Origin: Camillea tinctor
Taxonomy: Eukaryota; Ascomycota; Sordariomycetes; Xylariales; Xylariaceae
Direction of reading: 5' to 3'
DNA: 64,000 nt
NCBI GenBank assembly: GCA_022578605.1
Contig: MU394058.1
Span: 248,001 to 312,000 of the forward strand
Shown here in pieces: positions 47,801 through 59,049 of the stretch. The notes under the pieces were generated by a model. It made no database searches and was not told the DNA's origin. It saw only the letters and a program-made list of their open reading frames with translations. Within the stretch, counting starts at the first letter, position 1, and every line of letters begins with the position of its first letter. A program made the position numbers and the translations under genes.

Positions 47801-50800
47801 ACGGTGTGGAAAGGAGAAGTTACCGAGAATCTGGCCAAGCAAGGTGTCTTGCCAAATTGAGCCAGCAACCCGAGGAGTCGGCTCTTCATCGACAGTCGAG
47901 TTGCATCAGCTCCATCAACGTGGTCTTGGAACCGTGGGACACCCTGAAAGGATGGGCTGAACTCTAGTCTAGCCCTAGACTAGGGCGCCACTCCGTGGGA
48001 GGCTTGATTTAGATTTTTACCTCATGCTACGTACCTAGCTGCCCACCTACGATGTAGATTTTCACGATGGCTATGAAATGATATCAAAGCAACTTGATCA
48101 TTTCTCTTATCTAGTTGGTGGTGGGCTACTATATTTGTGGCACGCTCGACTGCCAATGGGCAGATAGCGACTCTCTAAGTATGTGATGATATATCTACAA
48201 TGTAATACACGAGCTTGCCGAGAAGAATAAATCGTCTCACGAGCGAGAGACCTTCATTTCGCATTGACGTGTTCGACGGACGTGCCGACTGCAGATCGTA
48301 ACCACTGCCGTCTTAAGTCCGGCACTAGGTACAGTTTACAAGTCGTCCTTGGGATGACGACGACCTCGAAGAGAAGGGTTTTTTTTTCTCTCGTCACATC
48401 TGACGTGAAAGGCCCTCCCTGAGAGAGGAACGTGTATGTATGGAACATATACGAGCATGAGCTACCGTGCTGATCCTGCAAAGGCCAGTCAACTCCGCCT
48501 TGCGCTTATCACTGTGCCCATACTTTAGGACGTTCAAGTATATAGCTGAGGGGTTAGCATCTTGATGTGACTTCGAACGGAAGGCCGACTCGCAGCTGAG
48601 TTTTACTCGGATGATCATATCGATTCGACTAGGTTAATGGACTCAGCGTCGTAGTGGCATCCAACGTCAATGCCGTGTTGATGCAGAATGAGCTGTCCAA
48701 GGGCCCCCAATGCTCCCCAGGCCTTTCGTTTCGACCGGACACTATCGTCATAATGCTGCTTGGCTATCAATTTTCAACCCATCTCACTCATTTTTCTTTT
48801 TCTTTCTCTTTTTTATTTCGGTGAGTTGACGAGTCATTATTGGGCACCAACTTCTTTTCCTCCCCTTGCATTTTCTATATTTTACATATTCTAATTTTAC
48901 CCAACTTTGTTCCATCTTTTATGGAACTAATACGCTTATATACACCCCCGACCCTACTATTCTATACGTTCCCCCATATACATAATAGAAATAATATTTT
49001 CAACCATCCCTCTTTAGCCTCACTTACTCTTACCCCCTCCTCCCCCCTTCCCCTCTCACTCCCTTTCCCCCTCATCGATCATCGTACCATATTCTACCAC
49101 TAATGCCATGAACTACCACCACTACTACCCTGTTCTATAAAGACGAGCGCCGACGGCGACGTCAGTATTACCGAGGTTAGTAAATCAAGTTCAGAGAGAG
49201 GAGGAGAAAAGCGCCGTTACTCCGACGCGGCCTCCTCGTAAGCGGCCACGGTCACGACCGCGGTGACGGTGACGTTGACGATGGGACGGGGGCTCTGGGC
49301 TCGTCGTCCTTATTCGGCAAGACCTTATATTGCGGCCCGGCCGGGGGTTTCACTGGGCTCGGAGAGAAAAGAGGGGGCGTGGTCTTCGTCGTCTTTTCGA
49401 AACGAAACATGTTTTTGGGGTGTTTTGTGTCCCCTTTGCTTCTCCTCGTTCCTGACCGACGTCAACGTGCATGTGAATGGTGATGACGATGAGATACCAC
49501 ATCCTCCATATACCTCATACAACCGTGTCTATGCGCGTGCCTATCTATATACACACATGTGTAGGTTATGGGTATATATGTGACTACCTAGCTAATTCGA
49601 AATATGGATTGTTATGACCTTAGCGCCCTTTCTTCTGCGTCCCTCCTCTCAACCCTTCCCCCCCCCCCCCTTTCCTATTCTTATTTTCTTTTCGTATTCA
49701 TTTACTCTTCCCCGAGAACTAGACAAAAAAAAATACTAAGAAACACACAAAACACCACCTACTTGATACAACTTAGTACTACGCTCAAGAAGGGAAGTTC
49801 GTCGACCTATATAACATTAGCGAGTAAGAATTGCGTATACATGGTTGTCTTTAGTAGGTAGGTAGGTAGGTATGAAGAGAAAGAGGGAGAGATAAAGATA
49901 TGATGTATTTTTTTTTCTTTTTCTATTTCTGCGGAAATTTGACGTGTCACTTCTTCCTCTCTCTTCCTCTCACCCCCCCTGTATGATGTAATTCAGCTGC
50001 GCTCCTTAACGCCCGGGAACGCCCCCCTCCCCTTTTCTCCATTCCATCCACCCCTTTCACCACCAATTCACCTAACCTAACCCAACATTATCTACTAAAG
50101 TTTTAATCTGATAATTACCCGCTGAGAACCCTTAAGCACCTATAGTCAGATGACTTTTTTTCTCATCCCGTTAACTAGTTTAGCTCTACTTTTTATCTTC
50201 CTTCCTTGCCTCTCTCTCTCTCCCTTCCTCGACTTACCTTCACCCAACGGTAGTCATTCTTTCTAGAGGTGTACGTGTACGTATACGTATGTGGATATTT
50301 ATAATAGCTTATACCTACGCTTCTCACTTTCCCGATATAGCCAGGGTAGCGGACGTAATAACATATGCGAAGGCACGGGGTTAGCATCCTCTCCTCATCC
50401 CTTCTGAATCATGGTTCCCAGTCGAAATGGCAAGAGAAGGGCATCTAGTTATTACCAATCCAGTAATAATCATATCCCAGAAAAGATCCTAAGAATCGTA
50501 AAGAGCCAATGCTTAGTACATCCACACTGAAGAAAGTTTTTTTTTGTCATGAACGAAGCCCACCCTGAGCCGTAGAAGCTGGACTAAAATGAGGGAACAT
50601 AGGCTGAAATAAGGGGGCCACAGTGAAACCTGGGCGTATTGGCAGGTATTTCTTTTCATCTTCTTTCTTTTCATTTTCCTTTCTAGGAAAATCCATTTCA
50701 AAATATCTATACGCGTATATTCTCTCTATCTCCCCTTTCTTTCGGCCTCTTATCAGCCTTAGAAGCAAGAAATCTCAAATAGAAAGGAGACGGGCTAAGT

Positions 50801-51307
50801 CTATCGTCTCCTATGAAAACTCAAGGATCCAAAGGCACTCATGTATATGCAAGAGCCAACTGTGACCTTCCCATACCCAATGCGTTTTTGTAATTACATA
50901 AGCTACACAGTTGGGCCATCCTTACCCTGACATGCTCGTCGTCGTCACCGCACTCCCTGAGACAAAGGTCTTGTGTCGTTATTGACGATGCTCGATGCAA
51001 CCAATCCTTCTTCGTTTATCTGTTTCGTCCTACTTGAGACGCCATCTTTATACGTATATTCCTTTAACCTGTATGACATGCCTGGTAAGACTACTGTTAG
51101 GCTTTTCTACTTTTATCTATCACGTTGTGTTGCTACATATATTGCTGCATATTTTGCTGATTTCATCACCGCCTGATAGCTCAGATTCCAGTCAGCGCTA
51201 TTTCCGAGCCCTGAAACTTTCCTGAAGATCCGGGAGGATCAGCCCTGGTTGCAGCAAGTAGTGTGTGACTACATATACCAATAGCACATCAAGGTGCGGC
51301 TTTTGAG
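44814..51307. other. 6.5 kb gene-poor region
   Basis: No frame here has recognisable family features. Frames such as 45370-45696 (-), 46617-46913 (+), 47231-47437 (-) and 48394-48618 (-) are short and isolated. C13 runs occur at 47776-47788 and 49658-49670. Between about 48780 and 49080 the plus strand is strongly C/T-rich, the kind of tract often seen in fungal promoters, followed by a GC-rich patch at 49141-49300, but no complete gene can be built there. The 45060-45360 stretch also has a codon-like look with interruptions and might be a decayed coding fragment. Confidence 0.5.
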
Positions 51308-53815
51308 CTAACACCAAGTAAATACTGGGTTTTTCGCCTTGACAGGTTCCAGACGTTCAACAATGACTTTTCGTCTATTGCCCTCCATGCCTTCTGCCGC
51401 GGCATACCCAAGGTCGCCCTCCATATCATCATCTTCCTCATCATAGCTGGGACGCTCGTCATACAAGTGCTGCGCAATGGTGTTATTGTGCCGCGCAGAT
51501 CCCATGCTGAGGGATGATCGCCGTTCTTTGCGTGATGTATATGTATTGCCTTGTGATCGTACAGGGCCTTGGTAGCTTACCCGGGGCAGTGCCCGGCTTC
51601 CATTTGGCCGTGTGCCGCTAGAATCTGACGTTATTGAGTCTGCAAGCGGATGCGGCTTCCTTCCGTTGGTCGAGTTCGAATTAGTAGTCTCACGTCCCTC
51701 TGGCGACTGCGCTCGTGGACTTGCTAGTTCAAAGCGGCCGGGGTTCGGCAGTGGACTCGAGAAACCGAGCAAGTCATCTACTAGATTATTAGGTGCTGAT
51801 GATGAGATGGCACCAATATCCATCTCCTCGTCGATAGTATTTCGAATCTCGGGCTCGGCTTTCCGGCGCACGTCGGCAGAGGTGTTGCGCAGAGGAACTG
51901 CTACAGGGACATCGACAAGATCGTCCCAGACACATACCTTTGATCGTCGTGTCAACTCTAGTGGACCATGGTCTGGCGTCTTCAACGTCTCAACCACGTT
52001 CCAAGCCTGGCCTTTCATAACGGCCATTTGTCGAGAAAACATCTTTTCCTGAAAGTCCGGGTCGAGCTGGAAGACCTTTCTTAGTTCCAGGGATGTCTGG
52101 CTCCACCACTGAGTCGATGTAAGTAGAGGTAGGAAGTGATCTCGAGTCTTTTGGGAGAAAGGCCGCCCAATGAGATCTACCGGTAAAAACAGCCATCCGA
52201 AAGGAAAACTACACTTCGTGTAAACAAAATTACCATCAAGAAGTAATATTATGATTTATCTTACCTTCGCCATGCATCCGGGTGCTTCCAAGGCCATGAT
52301 AATGAATTATCAATAGCCCCTATTGAAATTTTAGGATCAGGACGTTTTACGGTGGCCGCTGCGTTCATCGGTTTCTGTACTCGGTAAGGGTGTGGCTGAG
52401 GACTGTTAGTGTTGCTCCTCTGCGGTAGATCAACTGGCCGAGGAGGAGGCTCGTCGTCTTCTTCTGCTATATCCATGTTGAGCTGTGGTGGTTCAGATGC
52501 TATCGAAACCGCTTGGCTCTCCCAGTCTACCTTGACCATCCAATTGTCTAGACCTCTATCTGTATTCCGCATAATGTAGTCGAGGATCACGAGCTTCTCA
52601 AGCTCTTCCCGGAAGGACTGCTTTAGGGAATCTGTCCACATAAAGTTTTCCGGCCCGGGAGGCCGCTGCCCAAGCGAACCATGCTCATCTTCACTTTCAC
52701 TGTCGTCGTGAAACTGTCTACTGGATGGTCGGCAAGTATTTGCCCATCGCCTTCTCCTATTCCGATGCGTGTCGCTTGTGCGGAACCCCGAAGAGTACTG
52801 ATCAGGCCAGGGGTGTTCTCTTAGGAAGATATTGGCGTCCTTGAAGCCTTTGAGGAAGACCTGGAAGCTTCCCGGCTTCGCAGGCAGAGGCTTCTTCTTC
52901 CTATAGTAACTTCGACGGTCCCAGTATGGATAATGAAAAGACTTAGACGATAAATAGACCACGTCCGTATAGGGAACCATATGGGTCCGGAGCTGGCAAT
53001 CTAGGGTATATGCTGCAGCCTCGCTGACATAGGACAGGTTCGGAATCAAGCTAGAAGAGTCAGTGATAAATATACGTTGGTGTGCATGCCCAACACGAGA
53101 GAACGTACCATGCTCGGCCAAAACAGCAAGGGAAGAGATTTCGGTGAATCCACTTGTTCCACTTGGGGTTTCCGGCTGCATACGGTTCCTCATCCTTAGG
53201 TTTGAATACTCCGACGATCTTACCATCGGTATTTCGCGCAAAATAACTCCCCGAACTACCCTGGGTAATCATGCTCGGATGCATGCCCTGGTCAATGGCA
53301 ACGCGCACACTCTGAACAACCTCCTCAAACTCGTCCTTGGACATGGCGGGCTCGGGCATAGCAGCGAGGGTCTCGGCAGTAGCAGGGCGCACGCCCTCGG
53401 GGGCTTGGAAAACACTATAGTGTATCTCCAAGCGCTCGTCTTCTCCAGCATGGCCTTTGCCCTTCCCCCTCTTGAACTTAGATGCAATTTCCTCAGCCCA
53501 TCTTTCCAGGCGGGCATTTATGGCTTTAATGTCGACACCAGAGTTGCTCCTGGCCCGGCTCGGACGATATCGTTGCCTGCTCGTGCCTTTAGGAGAGGTC
53601 ATGCCTGAACGAGGCCTCGGCTGGGAGATGGTGGTGAATAGAGGGGCAGACTGGGGCTGGAGTGAGGCGGAACTCTGCGCGAGATAATCGTCGTCGGATT
53701 CATCGCTGAACTGATCGGCCTGGGCCAGGCGTTCATAGCCTGTGGTGGCCGGACGATTTCGCGGCATCTTGACGATAGGTGGTGTCTGGTGATCGTTGTT
53801 CTCGTTATTATGCAA
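51308..53815 (-). CDS. LSB6: Type II phosphatidylinositol 4-kinase
   Basis: Membrane-associated kinase that makes PI4P on endosomal, vacuolar and plasma membranes. Exons 53815-53109, 53050-52265 and 52208-51308 give 797 residues; a second in-frame ATG at 53767 (MPRNRP) would give 781 and may be the true start. Visible: GSSGSYFARNTDGKIVGVFKPKDEEPY (glycine loop and lysine strand, about 190-217), the Cys-rich CCFGRAC that carries palmitates in this family, joined over intron 1 to LIPNLSYVSEAAAY, the catalytic loop RNTDRGLDNWMVKVD, the metal-binding AIDNSLSWPWKHP, and FGWLFLPVDLIG after intron 2. The N-terminal 150 residues are disordered and Ser/Arg-rich; the C-terminal 250 are a long Ser/Asn-rich extension ending FTWC. 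Stretches listed are read from the joined frame. Type III kinases have a different fold and none of these motifs. Confidence 0.95.
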
Positions 53816-56494
53816 ATAGTAGTGGTGGATGGTGGTTTAGATTATCGCATCTTGTCTATTATTGCTGCGAGGTTTATTTGGTCGTTTGATCGATCGATCG
53901 ATTGGTTGGTTGTTTGGTTGTTTGGCTGATTGATTGGAGTTTCAAATCACGAAAGGGGCTCGCTCGGTCTCTCGCTCTCACTTTCTTTCTCTCTCTCTCT
54001 CTCTCTCCGTTGGATAGATTATCCCAATCGGCAATTAAAATAGTGATCAATTATATGTTTATTTTTATTTTATTTTCGTAATGTAATGAGAGACAAGAAT
54101 TGAAAGGTTTAGTTGGATTGAAGGGGAGGGGGGAAAGGTTGATGTCAAGGCAGAGAAGAAAAAAAAAAGCAAGACAACAACAAATAAAATAAAATAAAAT
54201 AAATAACGTAGGTTTATGTTGTAGCAGTTAGTGTACTTCTGGTGTGGTGTAAAGGAAAGATGCCAGTGGATTTAAGCATCAGCGAGAAGTGTCAAGACAC
54301 GTCACGTCAGCCGTCTGTCCGTTCCTGCCTAGGCTCTTGCGGTTGATGCATAGGGGCCTAGCTGGGACCAGTTTGGGCAGCTTAGCTTCAACTATCCGGA
54401 CTTTCCATTGGCTGCCTAGAACTAGTATAGTTCTCCAGGACGTCGCCCAGATTGCCCCACAACCTATCTGCGTACACATGTATCTACCGATGTATGTATG
54501 TATGTATGTACTCTACATACTTAAAGGTCCACTCTAAGTGCATGAGTCGTGCGCTGCACTTACATTAGTATCGTAATATGCAGTATTGTACACTACAATA
54601 GTGTAATATTTCCTATGCAAGTTCAAGTTAGCAAGTCTTATATTATTTAGTGTATGTACTCCGTTGCATCGACATATATATATATATGTACGTAAGAGTT
54701 GTTGATGTATGCTAAGAAGTATATTTAGGTTTCTCATAGAAATATACTAAGTTTACATCTCCATTTGGGATTCCTTATCTTGGTCTGTGCCTTACTTTTC
54801 TTTGTGACGTATGGAACTCAACCAGGTCTAGCAATCTAATCTACACTACAATCAAGTTAAGGTACACTACTATGTAGGTACACTAGGTTAGGTACTCAGG
54901 TACTTAAGCATAGTAGTGTAAAGTTGAGGGCCCTTCGTACATACCGTCGAATACAACCTTAGACCTTTTCCCCCCACATTCGGTCATAACCTACCTACAC
55001 ATTCCCACGATATCAACTTTAACGGTCTTATGCTGCTCATTATAAAACTATATTCTCTACTATACATTGATTGTTTTTTTAATAGCGCAATTACAGTTAG
55101 CTCTAGAATACTTCCAATTCCTATGAACTACCTGACTACCCCTCAAAATATCCTTCCACTTACGAGGTAAGCCATCTTAAATATCGTGGATCTTCATCTT
55201 TAACACCTTCTCCATTACCGACATATCCACCATATACCTACACACCCAAGCAAGCCCAAATCCCATCGCAAGGTTTGACTATCTTACCTCCCTACGTTTA
55301 TGAATTATCTCATATAACCTGTATGCCTATGGGAGGGCGGTGGGATGGCGGTGGAATCGCCGGAATGTGGCGTTGTTAGAGTGGCATCTAGGCCTCTCGG
55401 AGGCTTCCGTGAGATGTCATTGTTATTGTATCATTCGGAAACCCGAATCTACTATCGGCACCTATCCCCGTTCCTGACCAGAAGTCGATGAAACAGCATC
55501 TGTGGAGGCTGTGACCAAAGAGGGTCGTTTCCCCCTCTCTAACCCAACAAATTCAGCTTCAATGAGATCACCCCCAATGAGATCACACCCCCCGGATCAA
55601 TCCAATGGAGCGACTATCGCGCGATCTCGTACATGATTTCTGAACCGCCTGCGATTCAATAGGCTGAAGTACCCGAATCATCTGCAGCCAGAGTTGTACT
55701 GGAACTATAAGGTGTCATCTTTTGAGGCTGTCTGGCGCCATCAGAAAACCTTACAAACACTCCATAAGTTCTCGGTGCTGGATGTTGGGTGCTGTCATCG
55801 TACTCGAACACACAATTGTCCATTAGTGAGCACAAGCGTGTATCCGCCGGGGCCCTAAGTCTGGAACTATGCGGATAGAGTTGGCCTGGTCCAACATAGA
55901 CTTTACGTCAAGCTCTTTTCATCACTTACCATACCAAGTAGGGGTAGGGTGCTCTAAACCATTGTCGGCCGGCCAATCATATCATATCTCTCTGTCTAGA
56001 GAAGTACAACCCCAAGACTGTGTTTCGAGTTGAAGATCCGCAGGAGAGAACGCCGATCAGCCCCCTCCATATTGGTCCTCCTTGCTAGGGACCCGAAATA
56101 TTGACTATCTCTTGTTTCCTTCACTTCCTCGGTTTATTATACGGACAGAGCCGAGTCATTTCAAGATCATTTGTCCTCTTCTAGTGTATTAAAAAGGCCT
56201 TCCGCTCCCGTTTTTCATATCCTCCATATCTTATAGTCTATCCTATTCTATCATATCTAGACGCCTACCGTAGCCGGGTTGTGGCGTCAAGACCCGCCAA
56301 TACTTACTTCGACAATTCTGAGGGGATTTACTATCGACGTCTGATACCTATCCGCTGACGTTCATCCATATTGTGCACCTACTTTTATCGTATCTTTACG
56401 GAAAGCTGACAAGCACATTTTATCCAGCCAAAGCCCTGGCGCTCACCAAATTTTCGTTTTTGTTACACCCTTCAGAGCAACTCATCAGAAGTGA
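53816..56494. other. Gene-free region between divergent LSB6 and the RS-rich ORF
   Basis: Near LSB6 there are GATC/GGTT repeats (53885-53935) and a TC run (about 53983-54007), probably promoter DNA, then AAAAT-type repeats near 54183-54203. A short TATG repeat lies near 54492-54510. The 54700-56490 stretch has only stop-rich frames; I see nothing in it. Confidence 0.55.
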
Positions 56495-56986
56495 ATGATG
56501 GCTACGCAAGCAAATGCGAACCAGACAGTACCAGAAATCATGCTGGCCCCTTTCTCCTCGCCGGAGCCTGACAGTCAGCGAGGACGGAAAAGACGACGGA
56601 GTCCACAGGATGCACTGGCGATCACGGCAACCCAGGTTCCTTCGGGGGAGTCTACGTTCCGCGGTCGTTGCAGAAATCGATCGACTTCACAACTCGATAT
56701 ATCAAGGAACGCATCACGGCAGCGGGGTAGTCCACTCTCCCCTACGCGTCGCAAACTGCTACGAGTTGTCCATTTGAATCGCCACCGAAGCCAATCCCCT
56801 TCCCGTTCTCGCTCTCCGAACACGCAAGATACACCCAAGAGAAGACGTCAGAGAACTAGAAGTCGGAGCCGTAGCCATAAGGGGGAAGCGAAGAACAGAA
56901 GTGATACAATTGCCAGCTCGTTTCTTCGGCATGAAATCGTCATAAGAGGCGATAGGTCATCTCCAGAGGCCAAACAAGACAGCTAG
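56495..56986 (+). CDS. Small arginine/serine-rich protein, hypothetical
   Basis: An uninterrupted frame of 163 codons with an in-frame stop (TGA) immediately before the first ATG, so its 5' end is complete. The product is strongly basic, with RGRKRRRSP near residue 29-37 and an RS-type block near 100-130 (SPSRSRSP, KRRRQRTRSRSRSHKG). Such dipeptides are typical of SR-like splicing or nuclear-speckle proteins and would also act as nuclear localisation signal, but there is no RRM or other folded domain, so function cannot be assigned. Against: it is short, without introns, and two other frames over the same bases are also open. A second ATG follows the first directly. Confidence 0.5.
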   Translation: MMATQANANQTVPEIMLAPFSSPEPDSQRGRKRRRSPQDALAITATQVPSGESTFRGRCRNRSTSQLDISRNASRQRGSPLSPTRRKLLRVVHLNRHRSQSPSRSRSPNTQDTPKRRRQRTRSRSRSHKGEAKNRSDTIASSFLRHEIVIRGDRSSPEAKQDS

Positions 56987-59049
56987 TCTGACCTGTACGA
57001 TGTTCGAATATTTTGTGAGTCATTAGTTCTCACATTGGCTACCTAGTGTAGCATCATACCAAGCAATAGCGGGAGCACAACTTTAGCTGGTCAACCCGTG
57101 TACCGAATTCACAGTTCCTTCAGCAGGACTGGGTTTGTACGATGGGAAAGTTTTCGGCTTAGAAGGATCTCGGGGATACCAATCCGAAACTATGAACATG
57201 TATGACTATGACTATGTCTACTTAGGTACTTGAGAGAGGGGAAAATTGAAAGTTGGCTACCTTGGTTTTTTTTTTCCTTGGGTGTATTTTGTATTTGATA
57301 TTTATGTAAGAAGAAACCAAGGATGACTTCAAACATCAAAGGGGGCGAGGAGAGAAGGGAGAGGGGGTGGGACACCACACACAACAAAGGTATCTGCTTT
57401 ATGTACCAAGTTTCATGTACCAAGATCAGAATCCGGGAAACAAGAAGAAGAAAAAGAAGAAAAAGGAGTATAAAATATTATTATGTAGGTAGGTAGAAGG
57501 AAAACAAGGCAAAGGGAAGGAAAACTGATGATGGTGGTGGTATTGGTGGTGGTGATGATACTACACTGTACATTGGATTACCTATTAAATCCAAGTATGA
57601 AGGTACTTAACCTAGTACATAGTAGGTAGAAGCGTATCATATGATGTGAAAATGTATAGTGTGGGAAGCTGCTACAAACATGTTTCGTAGGCGGAGGCCG
57701 CGATTTGGAAAGTCTAATTCGTGGAGAGCAATTTAGAGAACGCTGACGGGATGGGTGGGCGCCAAGACACCCCAGCATCAATGCATCTGCATCTCAGCAG
57801 AGAAAAACGGGGCTGGGTCTGGATCTGCAGAGCACGTGCCACGAGAACCAGAGGTTTAATCGGTACCAGCTGGTCACCAGACCAATCAAGCCTTTTCTCA
57901 TTTGCAGCACATCAGGCAGGAAGGACAGGGGGGCTGCACGGAAGCACGGGGGGCAGCGGGCGGGACGCGCTAAAGCCGGGGGGGGGGAGTGGTTGCGCCC
58001 TATCAGTGGCCACCAGCGTCACTGATAGGTACTTAGTCGGTACTGATAGTCCAGTGCGACAGTGTATCTACACGATCTAAATACGCCAAAACCTTACTCG
58101 AGGTACCGGCGAACCGACTTTGTGAATACCTTCAGCCATTTCCCCAGATGTAGCCAAACAGACTATCGCACCTCCTCTTGGAAAGGAAAAAAAAAGAGAC
58201 CTCGTGATACACTGGGCTCTTGACTCAAAAAGCTGGTTGCATCCATCCATCCACCTATCTATCTAATCCACCCAATCATACAACCATCCCACACATTCGT
58301 CTATCTCCCTCCATCCCGCTTTAATGCTTAATTTCCCCTCAGCCTCACGCACTTGGTGCCCATTTGGTTAATTTACTCCATCCCAGCCTTGCAGCAACGA
58401 ACTCGATCCTGCTTGTCACCGGCTAACCCACAGACATTTGAGTGTGATTCTATCTTTATCACTTTCTTCTTCTTCTTTCCTTCTTTTTTTTTTCTTCTCT
58501 CTCTTTCTCTTTTCTTTCTATTCTTTCCCTTCTTCCCTCCTTTCTACTTATTCTTCTTCTTCTTATTATTATTCATCATCTTCTCTCCCTTCTTCACTTC
58601 GACCTTCCTCCTTCCTATATACTACTAGGTTTACAGGTTTACGAGGTTACTAGGTTACTAGGGGTTCTTTGTTCACCATTTCCCTCGTTTTGGAAAACCC
58701 ACATTCATTCACGCCTTACTTCTTTAACGTATATTGAACAACTAAACAACGACAATAACAACAACGACACGCAACGAAACGAACCGTACCGTTACGATCC
58801 GATCCGATCCGGGCGAAGCAAACATCCAAGCAAGCAAGCAGATCTAACCGGTCTCCAGTCCTATATGCGCATCCTGATTGTTTCTCCTCTTCCCCTCCCT
58901 CCCCTCCCCATCCCCACATGATCCCTCGGTGCTGGACATGAAGTCTTCACCTCCCCACTCTCACTTGCATACCCCGAAGACAACCCTGCAAGTAGCCGCT
59001 TCTTTGTTTGTGAAGACAAGGAAGTAGAGTACCTCCCTAGGTATTCGCC
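56987..59049. other. Spacer and promoter region before the SNF2 gene
   Basis: Contains GGT-type repeats (57529-57556), a G10 tract (57978-57987) and a long C/T-rich stretch (about 58455-58610) typical of a fungal promoter or leader. Frames here are simple-sequence artefacts. A CCTAGGTA word lies at 59037-59044, a few bases before the ATG of the next gene. Confidence 0.55.

Noticed and set aside
52261..53241. Separate 326-codon gene starting MREIPMVRSSEYSN
   Set aside because: The start lies in the LSB6 first-exon and intron region in another frame; the true reading joins exon 1 to LIPNLSYV at 53050.
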